Below, one piece after another: positions 11,484 through 20,927 of a DNA stretch of 64,000 nt. The notes beneath the pieces were generated by a model. It did no database searches. It was not told the origin of the DNA and saw only the letters and a program-made list of their open reading frames with translations. The stretch is from positions 957,496 through 1,021,495 of the forward strand of contig QEOQ01000214.1 in NCBI GenBank assembly GCA_010279815.1. The letters run 5' to 3'. Position 1 is the stretch's first letter, and each line of letters starts with the position of its first letter. Source of the stretch: Brachionus plicatilis. Lineage: Eukaryota; Rotifera; Eurotatoria; Ploima; Brachionidae. Position numbers and translations under genes: made by a program.

Positions 11484-12216
11484 TACCCTGAAAAATGGGA
11501 AAAATGTCATTTTTAAGAATTTTCCTAAATTTTCAAAAATTATCTTTTTTGTTATAACTTTAGTATTGTTGATCCAAAAAATACAAAACCTATATTATTC
11601 TGAATCAGCACATAAAAATCTATATATTGGAATTTTAATTTAAGAAAAATTTTTTTTTTCATTTTTTTCGATAAGGGTCCCCCCTTTTAATTTCTGAAAT
11701 TTGAAAAAATTTATGACATGTCATAAATATAGGTACTAAAAATTAAAAAAAAAGCTATTTTTTGTCTATATTCGGGTTTTATGACATGTCACAAATCGAA
11801 AATGAAAACCAGTGTTCGATAAGTTATGACATGTCACTATTGCCAGGCTTTCGCCTATAGTGACATGTCACTATGAGTGAGCAAATACGTTAGTGAAAAA
11901 TTAAAAAAAATTATTTTTTAAAACATTGTTGACCGACAAATTAACGAAAATACTCAAACTAAGCAATTAAAAATGTTTGGAAAAATGAAAACACATGATT
12001 TCAAATTAACATTATTTTAAATTAATGTAATTTTAAACAAATCTCTAGAGAATGTAGTGTAAGCTATGAATATTATAGCATGGTTGCAATGGTGTTTTTT
12101 GCATGCAACAAAACTTTGTATCGACTTTTGAGGCTGCAATATCTAACAAGGAGATAGGGGAGTTATTAAAATATTAATTTTTTTTAAAAGTTAAAGATAT
12201 TTTTACGTGTCATTAC
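11484..12216. other. Spacer with repeated TGACATGTCA palindromes
   Basis: No gene was seen. The palindrome ATGACATGTCA or TGACATGTCA occurs four times within about 160 bases (near 11713, 11781, 11826, 11859). The 41-base repeat shared with 10098 lies near 11987. Confidence 0.45.
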
Positions 12217-12471
12217 CAGAGTTGTTTAAAAGTCACAAGTCTCAAATTAAGTCCAAGTCCGAACTTTTTTTTATTTTATTTTTTTCAAAAGTCCAAGTCC
12301 AGGCTTTAAAATTATATGCTAAAATTGCATGAAAATTCTGAAATATGGCAAATCTATTTGCATTAGACAACCCAAGAGTATGTAAATTTTTTGATTTGAA
12401 GTCTGATCGTGAAAATTTTTAAAAAAAAGTCTGTACTTGGAGTTTTTTTTTGTGACTTTTAAACAACTCTG
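12217..12471. mobile_element. hAT-type MITE
   Basis: The ends are CAGAGTTGTTTAAAAGTCAC and its complement, with the exact 8-base duplication GTCATTAC on each side (12209-12216, 12472-12479). CAGNG termini plus an 8-base duplication fit the hAT superfamily. Relatives in this window are at 36712-37029 and 47635-47871. Confidence 0.9.
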
Positions 12472-13115
12472 GTCATTACGAAAAATAAAAAATTGAAAAA
12501 ACCATTTTTCGTCTTATTTTTTTTATTAAATTAGTTAAAAATAATTGTACAATAAATTTTTGTGTTTGAAATTTTTTTTTTCTTTACTATAAATTTGAAG
12601 CCATCTATTATTTAAATAATATTAGCCTCAAAGACACCAAGCTGATAGATTAAAAGAGTCTTGATTGCTTAAAATTGAAAAAAATATTTTTTCACCTAAA
12701 ATGCAAAAAAATTAATAATAATTATTGAAAATGTAAAAAACAAAAAAATCAAGCATTTTAAATTAGACTTTTTTTCTTAGTGAATTTTTTTGTCTCTCTT
12801 TTTCAACGTAACGTTGTTTGTAACTTAAAACTTATAAGTATAAAGAAAAATAAAAATATGAAATTTTTAATTATTTTTTTAATATATTTTTATTCTGAAA
12901 GAGCTTAGCTCGGTACAGATAAACAAATAAATAAATAAAAAATTAAGGGTTTAGATGGTGAATAATAAGCAAAATTTATTCAAATAATTTCACCAGTCCG
13001 TATCTTTATGCCTAAATTCGGTCAGAAACGAGAAGAAATTTTTTTTTCAAAAATTAGCCACAGAAATGGTCTCATAAGTGGCCAAGACCTATGAAAAATA
13101 AAATTTAGTTGTAAA
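12472..13115. other. A+T-rich spacer, nothing recognised
   Basis: Low-complexity A+T-rich sequence. No gene or complete element was seen. Confidence 0.4.
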
Positions 13116-14231
13116 ACCAAAAAAAATCTTTTAAAATTTAATAAAATTTTATTTACAGTGTTTAAACTTTGAAGTAAACTGTATAATGGGTAAGATTACA
13201 TCATTTTACGTAATTTTACGTCAGAAAATATTAGCTTACATAATATTACATCATTTCTTGTATGTAAGAAAATGTAAGATAACATAATCTTACATAATTT
13301 TACGTAAAATTACACTAGTTTAAGTAATTTCGTCAAAAACGCTTACGGCCAAAAAAAACTGAATTTTAGAGGAATTGAAAAATTAATAAAAATTTGTATT
13401 TCATAAAAAAATTGGGGTACTTTCCTAATTTTTAGATTACTTAAAAAATATGACAGAAAATTACATATTCTTACATTCTAAGAGGGCTAATTGTAAGAAA
13501 AAGTACTATACTAGTGTAATATTACGCAAAATTACATAAGATTATATTTTCTTCCATTTTCTTACATACAAGAAATGATGAAATATTATGTAAGCTTACA
13601 TTAACTTTAAACACTGTACACCAAAAAAAATCTTTTAAAATTTAATAAAATTTGATTTAAACCAAAAAAAATCTTTTAAAATTTAATAAAATTTGATTTA
13701 AACCAAAAAAAATCTTTTAAAATTTAATAAAATTTTATTTAAACCAAAACAAATCTTTTAAAATTTAATAAAATTTGATTTAAACCAAAAAAAATCTTTT
13801 AAAATTTAATAAATTTTATTTACACCAAAAAAAATCTTTTAAAATTTAATAAAATTTAATTTAAACCAAAAAAAATTTAAAATTTAATAAAATTTTATTT
13901 ACACCAAAAAAAATCTTTTAAAATTTAATAAATTTTATTTACACCAAAAAAAATCTTTTAAAATTTAATAAAATTTAATTTAAACCAAAAAAAATTTAAA
14001 ATTTAATAAAATTTTATTTACACCAAAAAAAATCTTTTAAAATATAATAAATTTTATTTACACCAAAAAAAATCTTTTAAAATTTAATAAAATTTAATTT
14101 AAACCAAAAAAAATTTAAAATTTAATAAAATTTTATTTACACCAAAAAAAATCTTTTAAAATATAATAAAATTTGATTTAAACCAAAAAAACATTTTTAA
14201 AATTTAACAAAATTTGATTTAAACCAAAAGA
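13116..14231 (+). repeat. Tandem array of a ~40-base unit, split by an element
   Basis: The unit has the form ACCAAAAAAAATCTTTTAAA followed by ATTTAATAAAATTTKATTTA. One unit sits at 13116-13155 and the rest at 13617-14231, with sub-variants lacking TCTTTT at intervals. The array was continuous before the element at 13156-13616 inserted. There are no unique spacers, so it is not a CRISPR. Confidence 0.9.
13156..13616. mobile_element. TA-flanked inverted-repeat element inside the tandem array
   Basis: The ends are CAGTGTTTAAACTTTGAAGT and ACTTTAAACACTG, with TA on each side (13154-13155, 13617-13618). The interior is rich in TTACGTAAA-like inverted motifs. Removing the element and one TA restores the array unit ...TTTTATTTACACCAAAAA. 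A diverged relative lies at about 24345-24660. Confidence 0.85.
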
Positions 14232-14617
14232 AAAAAAAAAAAATACTAGAAAAAAAGCTCAAAATTATTTTAACAAAATGTCAATCAAAACTCATAATGC
14301 ATTTATAAAAAACTTAACTTGCAATCGACATCGAGTATAAGGACGATTGAAAAACTAAAATTTGCATGCATTCAAATAAATTTCGAACAAGTGCAGCCAA
14401 GTCTATGCAAAAATGGAAAAAATTTGCATCAAAAAAAACCCCTGAACATACACTCCAACCCTACTGCTTAATCACAATGCTTTTTCAAAAAAAGCCAAAT
14501 AATTTTTCTTGCTTTTTTTCTTAATAATTAATTTCAACCATATCCTTTCTAATCGTTTACCACTCGGCCTCTAATCCAACTTTTGTTTAGATAGCTTTTA
14601 AGGCAAGTCGATAAACA

Positions 14618-15500
14618 ATGACTATGTAAGTATACCGCAAATTGTTTCCTTATCCCTCAACCCTAATCCCAATGTCCATTTAAGTTCACTAAAGCTGCAA
14701 AAAAGACTCGCTGCCGCAGTTCTCAAGTGCGGCAGGAACAAAATATGGCTTGACCCCAACGAGAACAGCGAAATCTCAAACGCCAATTCAAGTAGGCCTT
14801 TGCGCCCAGTCTTCTCCGTCCATGGAAGCTAATTATTCTTTTAAGGACAGAACATTCGCAAGCTGGTCAGTGACGGTCTGATCATCCGCAAACCAGTGGC
14901 TGTGCATTCAAGAGCCCGCACACGCAAAAACGCCGAAGCCAGACGCAAAGGCAGACACAGTGGCTATGGTAAAAGAAAGGGTACTGCCAACGCCAGAATG
15001 CCCGAAAAAGTCCTGTGGATCAGACGCACTAGAGTCCTGAGAAGACTGCTCGTCAAGTACAGAGATGCCAAGAAGGTCGACAAGCACTTGTAAGTCCGCC
15101 ATGTTCCATCTTGTCTTGTCTCATCTTTTCTTTTCACAGGTACCGTGAGTTGTACTTGAAGTGCAAGGGTAATGTGTTCAAGAACAAGCGTGTGCTGATG
15201 GAGGAGATCCACAAGCGAAAGGCTGAGGTCAAGAGAGCCAAGTTGTTGGCCGATCAAGCCGAGGCTAGAAGACAGAAGAACAAGGAGGCTCGCCGAAGAA
15301 GAGAGGAAAGATTGAATGCCAAACAGAGTGAATTCTTGAAACAAGTTGAGGCTGCTGAGGCTGCCGAGACCGTGCAGCCTGCTGCTCCCGCTCCAGTTGC
15401 CGAAAAACCGGCCAAAAAGGAGGCTGCCAAAGCGCCGGCGTCCCAACAGGCCCAACCTGCTGCCGCCAAGCCCAAAAGCGAAAAAAAACAAAAAAAATAG
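14618..15500 (+). CDS. RPL19: 60S ribosomal protein L19 (eL19)
   Basis: Exons are 14618-14625, 14685-14791, 14846-15089 and 15140-15500, joined by introns of 50-59 bases with gtaagt or gtaggc donors (about 239 residues). The sequence reads [75 protein letters not shown] and [12 protein letters not shown], which is unmistakable eL19 of the large cytosolic subunit. After the family core, the C-terminus has an added tail rich in Ala, Pro, Lys and Gln, making the protein about 40 residues longer than the human one. The first exon holds only eight coding bases. The acceptor-like TTTTGTTTAG just upstream at about 14590 could mark a 5'-UTR intron or a trans-splice site. AATAAA-like signals follow at about 15520. 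Confidence 0.96.
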
Positions 15501-15680
15501 ACTCGAACTTTATTTAATTAAATAAAATATATCTAATAAAATATTTTCGAGTCAATTTATCCACAATTTGTTTGATTTTTTTTTTATCATTTTTTTTTTT
15601 TGTTCAGTTTCTTGATTTAAATTTTTAAATTGGAAGAAAAATTCAAAATTATGGATACCAAATTTAAGCAAAATTTTTTG

Positions 15681-16276
15681 GGGTCTGCTCAAAAGTTTTA
15701 CCACCTGATGTCAAAATTTACTGTAAAAAAATCTGAACACATGATCTTGAAATTGACTATTAAAATTTACATAGTCAATTTAATGAACAAAAATAAATTT
15801 ATTTTCCAAATCAAAAAAATATTTATTTTTTTTCTAAAATTTTTGAGTCAATTTTGAGACCACTTTTATTGCATATTTCATTTGATACAAATTTTTTTTT
15901 ATGAAATTTTATTCAATTCAAAAATAAATGGACTTTCTGAGTACAAAACTCCAATGTTCATCAACATTTTTAGCTGATTTATAGGGTCGATCTGAAGCAG
16001 TTAATCTAAATCCATTTATTTTTGAATTGAATAAAATTTCATAAAAAAAAATTTGTATCAAATAAAATATGCAATAAAAGTGGTCTCAAAATTGACTCAA
16101 AAATTTTGGAAAAAAAATAAAAATTTTTTTGATTTGGAAAATAAATTTTTTTTTGTTCATTAAATTGACTATGTAAATTTTAATAATCAATTTCAAGATC
16201 ATGTGTTCATATTTTTTACTGAAGTTTTTTTTAAAGTAAATTTTGTCGTCAGGTGGTAAAACTTTTGACCAGACCC
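15681..16276. mobile_element. Foldback element, GGGTCTG ends, 8-base target duplication
   Basis: Two arms of roughly 250 bases face each other around a short core (about 15935-16010). The ends are GGGTCTG and CAGACCC, and ATTTTTTG flanks both sides exactly (15673-15680, 16277-16284). No transposase is encoded. The superfamily is uncertain; an 8-base duplication with G-rich ends is compatible with Merlin, Mutator-like or related groups. A single arm of the same family is at 1-191. Confidence 0.88.
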
Positions 16277-16284
16277 ATTTTTTG

Positions 16285-16916
16285 TTTGGTTACAAAAACA
16301 AGTTTCAACAGTTTGTGAATTAAAATTCTCTTTTAGAAATAGAATTTATTTTTAATCAAGTTCTAAGTAACATTGACAAAATAGAAAGAGAATAAAATAA
16401 AATAGTGAATCACAACTTTTTTAATTGATACCACAATAATTAAATAAATGAACACATTTATTGAAAAAATTTACTAAAATTAAAATTTACTTTTTATGAA
16501 TTAAAATATCACTTTTTATTTATAATTGACAATTTTTATATTAAGAAAACCAAAATTAATTAAAAATACCTTTTATTTTAATTTTTCACAATGGTCGATA
16601 ATTTTATACACTGCTGGTTTTATTATAATTTCGGAGGTTTTAATAAAATGCCGTCCTTTTAATAAATACAAAATTTGTTAAAGTAAAAACTAATTTAATA
16701 AAAAGACGCTAAATTTCCTAAAACAGGCTCTGTCCCGAACCCGGACGGACTGTGTCCGCTTCAAATTTAGATGAATTTTTTTTAATAAATTTTATTTAAT
16801 CGTCTTTGGTTGTATATTTTTTTCAAAAAAATCTTTTGTGGTTTAAAAAAAAATATTGTGAAATTATAAAAATTAAAATGGTATATTTTTAATATTTGTA
16901 TCTATTCTAATAAATT
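16285..16916. other. A+T-rich spacer
   Basis: No gene was seen. A short G+C-richer patch at about 16727-16760 (CCGAACCCGGACGGAC) stands out but has no recognised function. Confidence 0.35.
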
Positions 16917-17227
16917 GTCAAAATGTAATTTATTTATTTTATATTTTTACATTTTTACATTTTTGAGTGAAAAAATAAAAATCTCAAAACAAAAAAACTT
17001 AAAAAAATTTTTATTAAGAAAAGTAATAATAAATTCGCAATTAATTTAAAGGGATTTTCAAAAAATTATCCCTGGTTTTTACATTTAAATTTTTCTAAAA
17101 CTCCTTTTTAAGAAATTGTGAATTTATTATTACTTTTCTTGAATGAAAATTTTTTTTAGATTTTTTGATTTTGAGATTTTTTTTTCCTCTCAAAAATTTA
17201 AAAATGTAAAATAATTTTCATTTTGCC
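16917..17227. mobile_element. MITE of the GGCAAAATG family, copy 1
   Basis: The ends are GTCAAAATG (left, one base off) and CATTTTGCC (right). The 8-base duplication AATAAATT lies at 16909-16916 and 17228-17235. The arms pair over most of their length, including AAGTAATAATAAATTCGCAA. Confidence 0.85.
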
Positions 17228-18817
17228 AATAAATTGGTATAAGTGAACAAAATAATTTTAAACTTTTAAATTCTGAAAATATGTGAACAAAATTTAAAAT
17301 TAGAAACATATGATATTTATTGGAAAAAATTCGAAACTAATATTATCATATGAAATACAGTCTATTCAAAAAATTTAAGTTTATTTATTTTTATGTGAAC
17401 GGGTCATTTGACAATTAACACCTCTATCGCCTTCAAAAGATGACAAAAAATGAATCATCAAATACAGTTTTGGATCGACCACATGCTGTACAACGTCAAA
17501 AATTAAATTATATAAAGAGTCTTTAGACCTCTTCTTTAAATAAAGCTCCGTCGTTTTATTATAGTTCTTACAGCTTGTGTCTTGACAAAATCTATACTCA
17601 TAAACAAGTCCTTTTTGTTGGACTTTTTGCAAAAGCTTATATTCCTCGGTTTCATATGTTTTTTTCATTTTTAGATTTGGTTAAAATGAAATCACTTTTA
17701 ATTCTTTAATTTATTGTAAATAATAATTATTTATAAATAATATTTAATAGATTATTAATTGATTATTTAGAACTTGCTTAATTAAGAGAAAAGAAATTTG
17801 TTTAGTTTCAAAAAAACAAGATTCCAAATTATGTTTTTAATTTTCCTTTTGGAATTAAAAAATGGAAAATTTTTTTAAGAAATTTTTTGATTAATTTCAA
17901 CATTTAGTTATTTTAAAATAAATATTTAATTAATCCAAAAGTGAATTAAAATAATAAAAGCTACTCTGTACTTTTTGCTCGTGATCTTTTTTTTTCTAAA
18001 ATTGAAAAAAATGTCACAATAATTAATTATTTATTAATAAAAATCCAAGTTTAATTTATTTGAGAAATTAAATTAAAAATTAAATTTGATTTAATTTTAC
18101 AAAATAATATTTGAAATGTTTGGTATATAATTACAAATATTTCTCTCAAAGATCTTTTTTGTTTTTGTCAAAAAATTGAACAATAAAGTGATATGATGAA
18201 AAAAATTTTTAATTCTGTCAGATTTTTTTCGAACAAGCTATACAAGAAAAAATAGTGTTTTTTTCTCATCCATTTTTTCGTTCAATATTTTTTAAATATT
18301 GTGTTAGTAACTTAAAAATTGAAACAAATATTATCAAAAACTTGTTACGAACTTTTCTTGTTTAAGAATTTGCATAAGTCATAAAAGATTTTAGGGTTCC
18401 GCAAAAAACATAAAATTTGAGTAAAATTTAGCCCAAAATTTTTATTTTAAAAAAAATTGTGCAATTTAATGACACTTTAAAGTCATTCAGAGAAATTTTT
18501 TCAAAATTTTTGGCCAACTATTAATTTATGAAAATTATCTTTTCAATTTGATTATTTTATATCTTTTTTAGCATTTGATAATTTTTTTTTTAAAAATTGA
18601 GATGGATAAACAGCTATAAACATAAAATACATAATATATAAATAAATAAAAACATCTTATTTTTTTATGGGTAGCTTGTGGTTTACTGCAGCTTCAAGTT
18701 TTTTTTTTTTTAAAATCATTTTCCAGCCTAATTTTTGAACCAGACAGAGTTAGAACAACCTTACTTTTATATTTTGATTATTACTAATAAATGTACTTGA
18801 CTTGGTGATAATATATA
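17228..18817. other. A+T-rich intergenic sequence
   Basis: No convincing gene was seen. A 95-residue open frame on the minus strand (17668-17381) has a mixed composition (QKGLVYEYRFCQDTSCKNYN) but no recognisable family or splice context. Confidence 0.35.
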
Positions 18818-18890
18818 GCCGAAATAGCTCAGTTGGGAGAGCGTTAGACTGAAGATCTAAAGGTCCTTGGTTCGATCCCGAGTTTCGGCA
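18818..18890 (+). tRNA. tRNA-Phe (GAA), copy 1
   Basis: A 73-base cloverleaf. Acceptor stem GCCGAAA/TTTCGGC with discriminator A, A box TAGCTCAGTTGG, anticodon loop CTGAAGA (anticodon GAA), B box GGTTCGATCCC. A run of T follows, the RNA polymerase III stop. There is no intron. It is identical to the copy at 19961-20033. Confidence 0.97.
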
Positions 18891-19960
18891 CTTTTTTTCA
18901 AGCTTCAAATAAAATCAGACTTCATTATTTTTATTTAATTTAATTTTTGTACGATACTAGAGAAATCGTATCCACTAAAATAGGAATTTTAAAATTGCTC
19001 TCAGATATTAAAATAAAAAGCTATTTTTTAATTAAATATTCTATAATTTTTATTTGAGTATTTTGGGAAATATTTCGAGTACTCAAAATTAAAGCTAGAA
19101 AAATTATCAGGAAAAATTTAAAAAAAAAAACTCTAATTAAATCTGTTGATTATAATTTTCATTAAAAAAACAATATTGTAAATGAGAATGAAGATGAATG
19201 GTGTTAACTTCTTAATACAAATTTAACTCTTAGTTATTTATCAAAAACTGATAGATGAAAAAAGTTTTTTATTTCAAAAATTGGCTCGTTAAATCAAAAG
19301 ATTGCTCGATTTTCTGTCTCTGGATGTTTTTTTGCGAAATTTTTGCAAATAATTTTCTCATCAAAAATTTTTCTTAATTATTTTTGATTGTTTAAAATTT
19401 ATTAAAAAATTTTTTTAAATCATTTAAAATAGATGAAGTGTTAATCAGTATTCTTGAAAAAGACACTAACTAATTAATCAACCTTGAAATTATAAATTTT
19501 TTCTTAAAAAAAATATAATTAAAATCTCGTCAATTTTAGTCTTAAAAATTTTTACAAAATGATTCCTAGACTAACAGCCAAATAATAAAATCTACATTTT
19601 AAGTCTTTTCCTAGAAAATTTTTTCGATTTTTTTTTCGTTACTCAGTCATTTATTATTAAGAGTAAAACTCAATTAAATAAAATCTCATTAAATTTTGCA
19701 AAAAATAATATATTGAAAAATTGCCACGAAAATTTAATTTCTATGATTTTTTATAATTTTTTTGTTTAAAATCAATTATTATTAAAAAATTTATAATTAA
19801 TAAATTATTTATTATTATTTAATGATAAATAAAAAAATAATCCATTAAAAAATTGCCATGAAAATTTAATTTCTATGATTTTTTAATTTTTTTTTGTTTA
19901 AAATCAAAAAAATTAAAATAACCATGACAAAATTTGCCAAAATTTATTGTCAAGTAGACA
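18891..19960. other. A+T-rich spacer between the two tRNA genes
   Basis: No gene was seen. A local duplication of about 70 bases appears near 19720-19790 and 19845-19910 (both with ATGAAAATTTAATTTCTATG-like sequence). Confidence 0.4.
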
Positions 19961-20033
19961 GCCGAAATAGCTCAGTTGGGAGAGCGTTAGACTGAAGATC
20001 TAAAGGTCCTTGGTTCGATCCCGAGTTTCGGCA
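19961..20033 (+). tRNA. tRNA-Phe (GAA), copy 2
   Basis: Base-for-base identical to the gene at 18818-18890 and in the same orientation, about 1.1 kb downstream. Anticodon GAA. The T run after the gene serves as Pol III terminator. The flanks differ, so only the gene itself is conserved. Confidence 0.97.
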
Positions 20034-20177
20034 CTTTTTTAACTTATTTTTATTACCATCTAAATGTTAAGTTGCTTTAGCATGTGAGAAAAATTTTAAT
20101 GAAATTTTTCGTTTGAAAAAATTTATTCAAATTTTAAAATTTGAAGCGTTTTAGCAAAAATTCTTGAAAAAATCAGA

Positions 20178-20869
20178 ATGGCACTTAGAACCTCCTTCAT
20201 GACCAAAGTTTCAACTTTTTTGGGGAATCTAAATTCAATAGTAGATGAACTAATACGTCGAAGTTTGATAAAAAATGGTAAAAATTCAAAAAAAAATTTC
20301 TCTCTGTTCAAACTAACAAAATTAAAGGCTATGTCCCAGCTCTTGTCGGACTTGAACAATCAAAACCTAGCGGAGCTTCCTTTGATTTAAGGGAAATATT
20401 CGATAAAGGTTTTGTATGGTGTCCGACCCCAAAGCACAGAACTTCAGCTGAAAAAAAGTAATAAAAATAAATTTTTAATTTTTTAAAATTATATTTTTAA
20501 TTTTTTAAAAATAAATTTTTTCAAAGATTGACCAAACGGTTTCTTCCACTCGCTAATAATTTCATAACCAAATACTCCAAGCCAAAGACAAATATCATGA
20601 CTTGTCTAGAGTGTGGTAGCTATCATGAGAAAGGAACTCTGTGCGGCAAATGCTATGAAAAAGTGAAACTCGAAACCCAAAAAGTCCAAGAAGAAATGCT
20701 CAAAAATGATCAATTCAAATACAATTATCCAAATAAAGAAATAAAATTTGTGTATCAAGGCGAAGAAAAAGAGCTTAAATCAAATGAATTGATCATAGAA
20801 GTGCCTAGCAAGAGACCCTCATGGTTTAATAGTGATCTTATAACCAAAGTCACATCTAAAATAAAATAA
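20178..20869 (+). CDS. MRPL32: Mitochondrial ribosomal protein bL32m
   Basis: Exons are 20178-20277, 20328-20457 and 20527-20869 (190 residues; the human protein is of similar size). The first intron is only 50 bases, and the phases match: the split Gly codon G|GC and Lys codon AA|A are both restored. The N-terminus MALRTSFMTKVSTFLGNLNS has no acidic residue and suits import into mitochondria. FDLREIFDKGFVWCPTPKHR marks the start of the mature region, as in metazoan bL32m. CLECGSYHEKGTLCGKC supplies the four zinc-binding cysteines (CxxC...CxxC), and KRPSWFNSDL near the C-terminus is the conserved RPSWF block. The protein belongs to the large mitoribosomal subunit. The stop lies 58 bases before the next gene. 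Confidence 0.9.
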
Positions 20870-20927
20870 TTTTTTTTTTGCTTGCTTAAAATAATTTTAA
20901 ATAAAATTTTTTTTGTTTCTAAAAAAA

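Noticed and set aside
11713..11870. TGACATGTCA palindromes as p53-type response elements
   Set aside because: The outer T and A break the purine/pyrimidine consensus of p53 half-sites, and there is no nearby gene.
13116..14231. Regular repeats that might suggest a CRISPR array
   Set aside because: The units are contiguous and A+T-rich without unique spacers, and the DNA is eukaryotic. It is a tandem satellite.
17381..17668. A 95-residue minus-strand frame with several Cys residues
   Set aside because: The spacing of Cys does not match any zinc-binding motif I know, and there is no start context or neighbouring exon.
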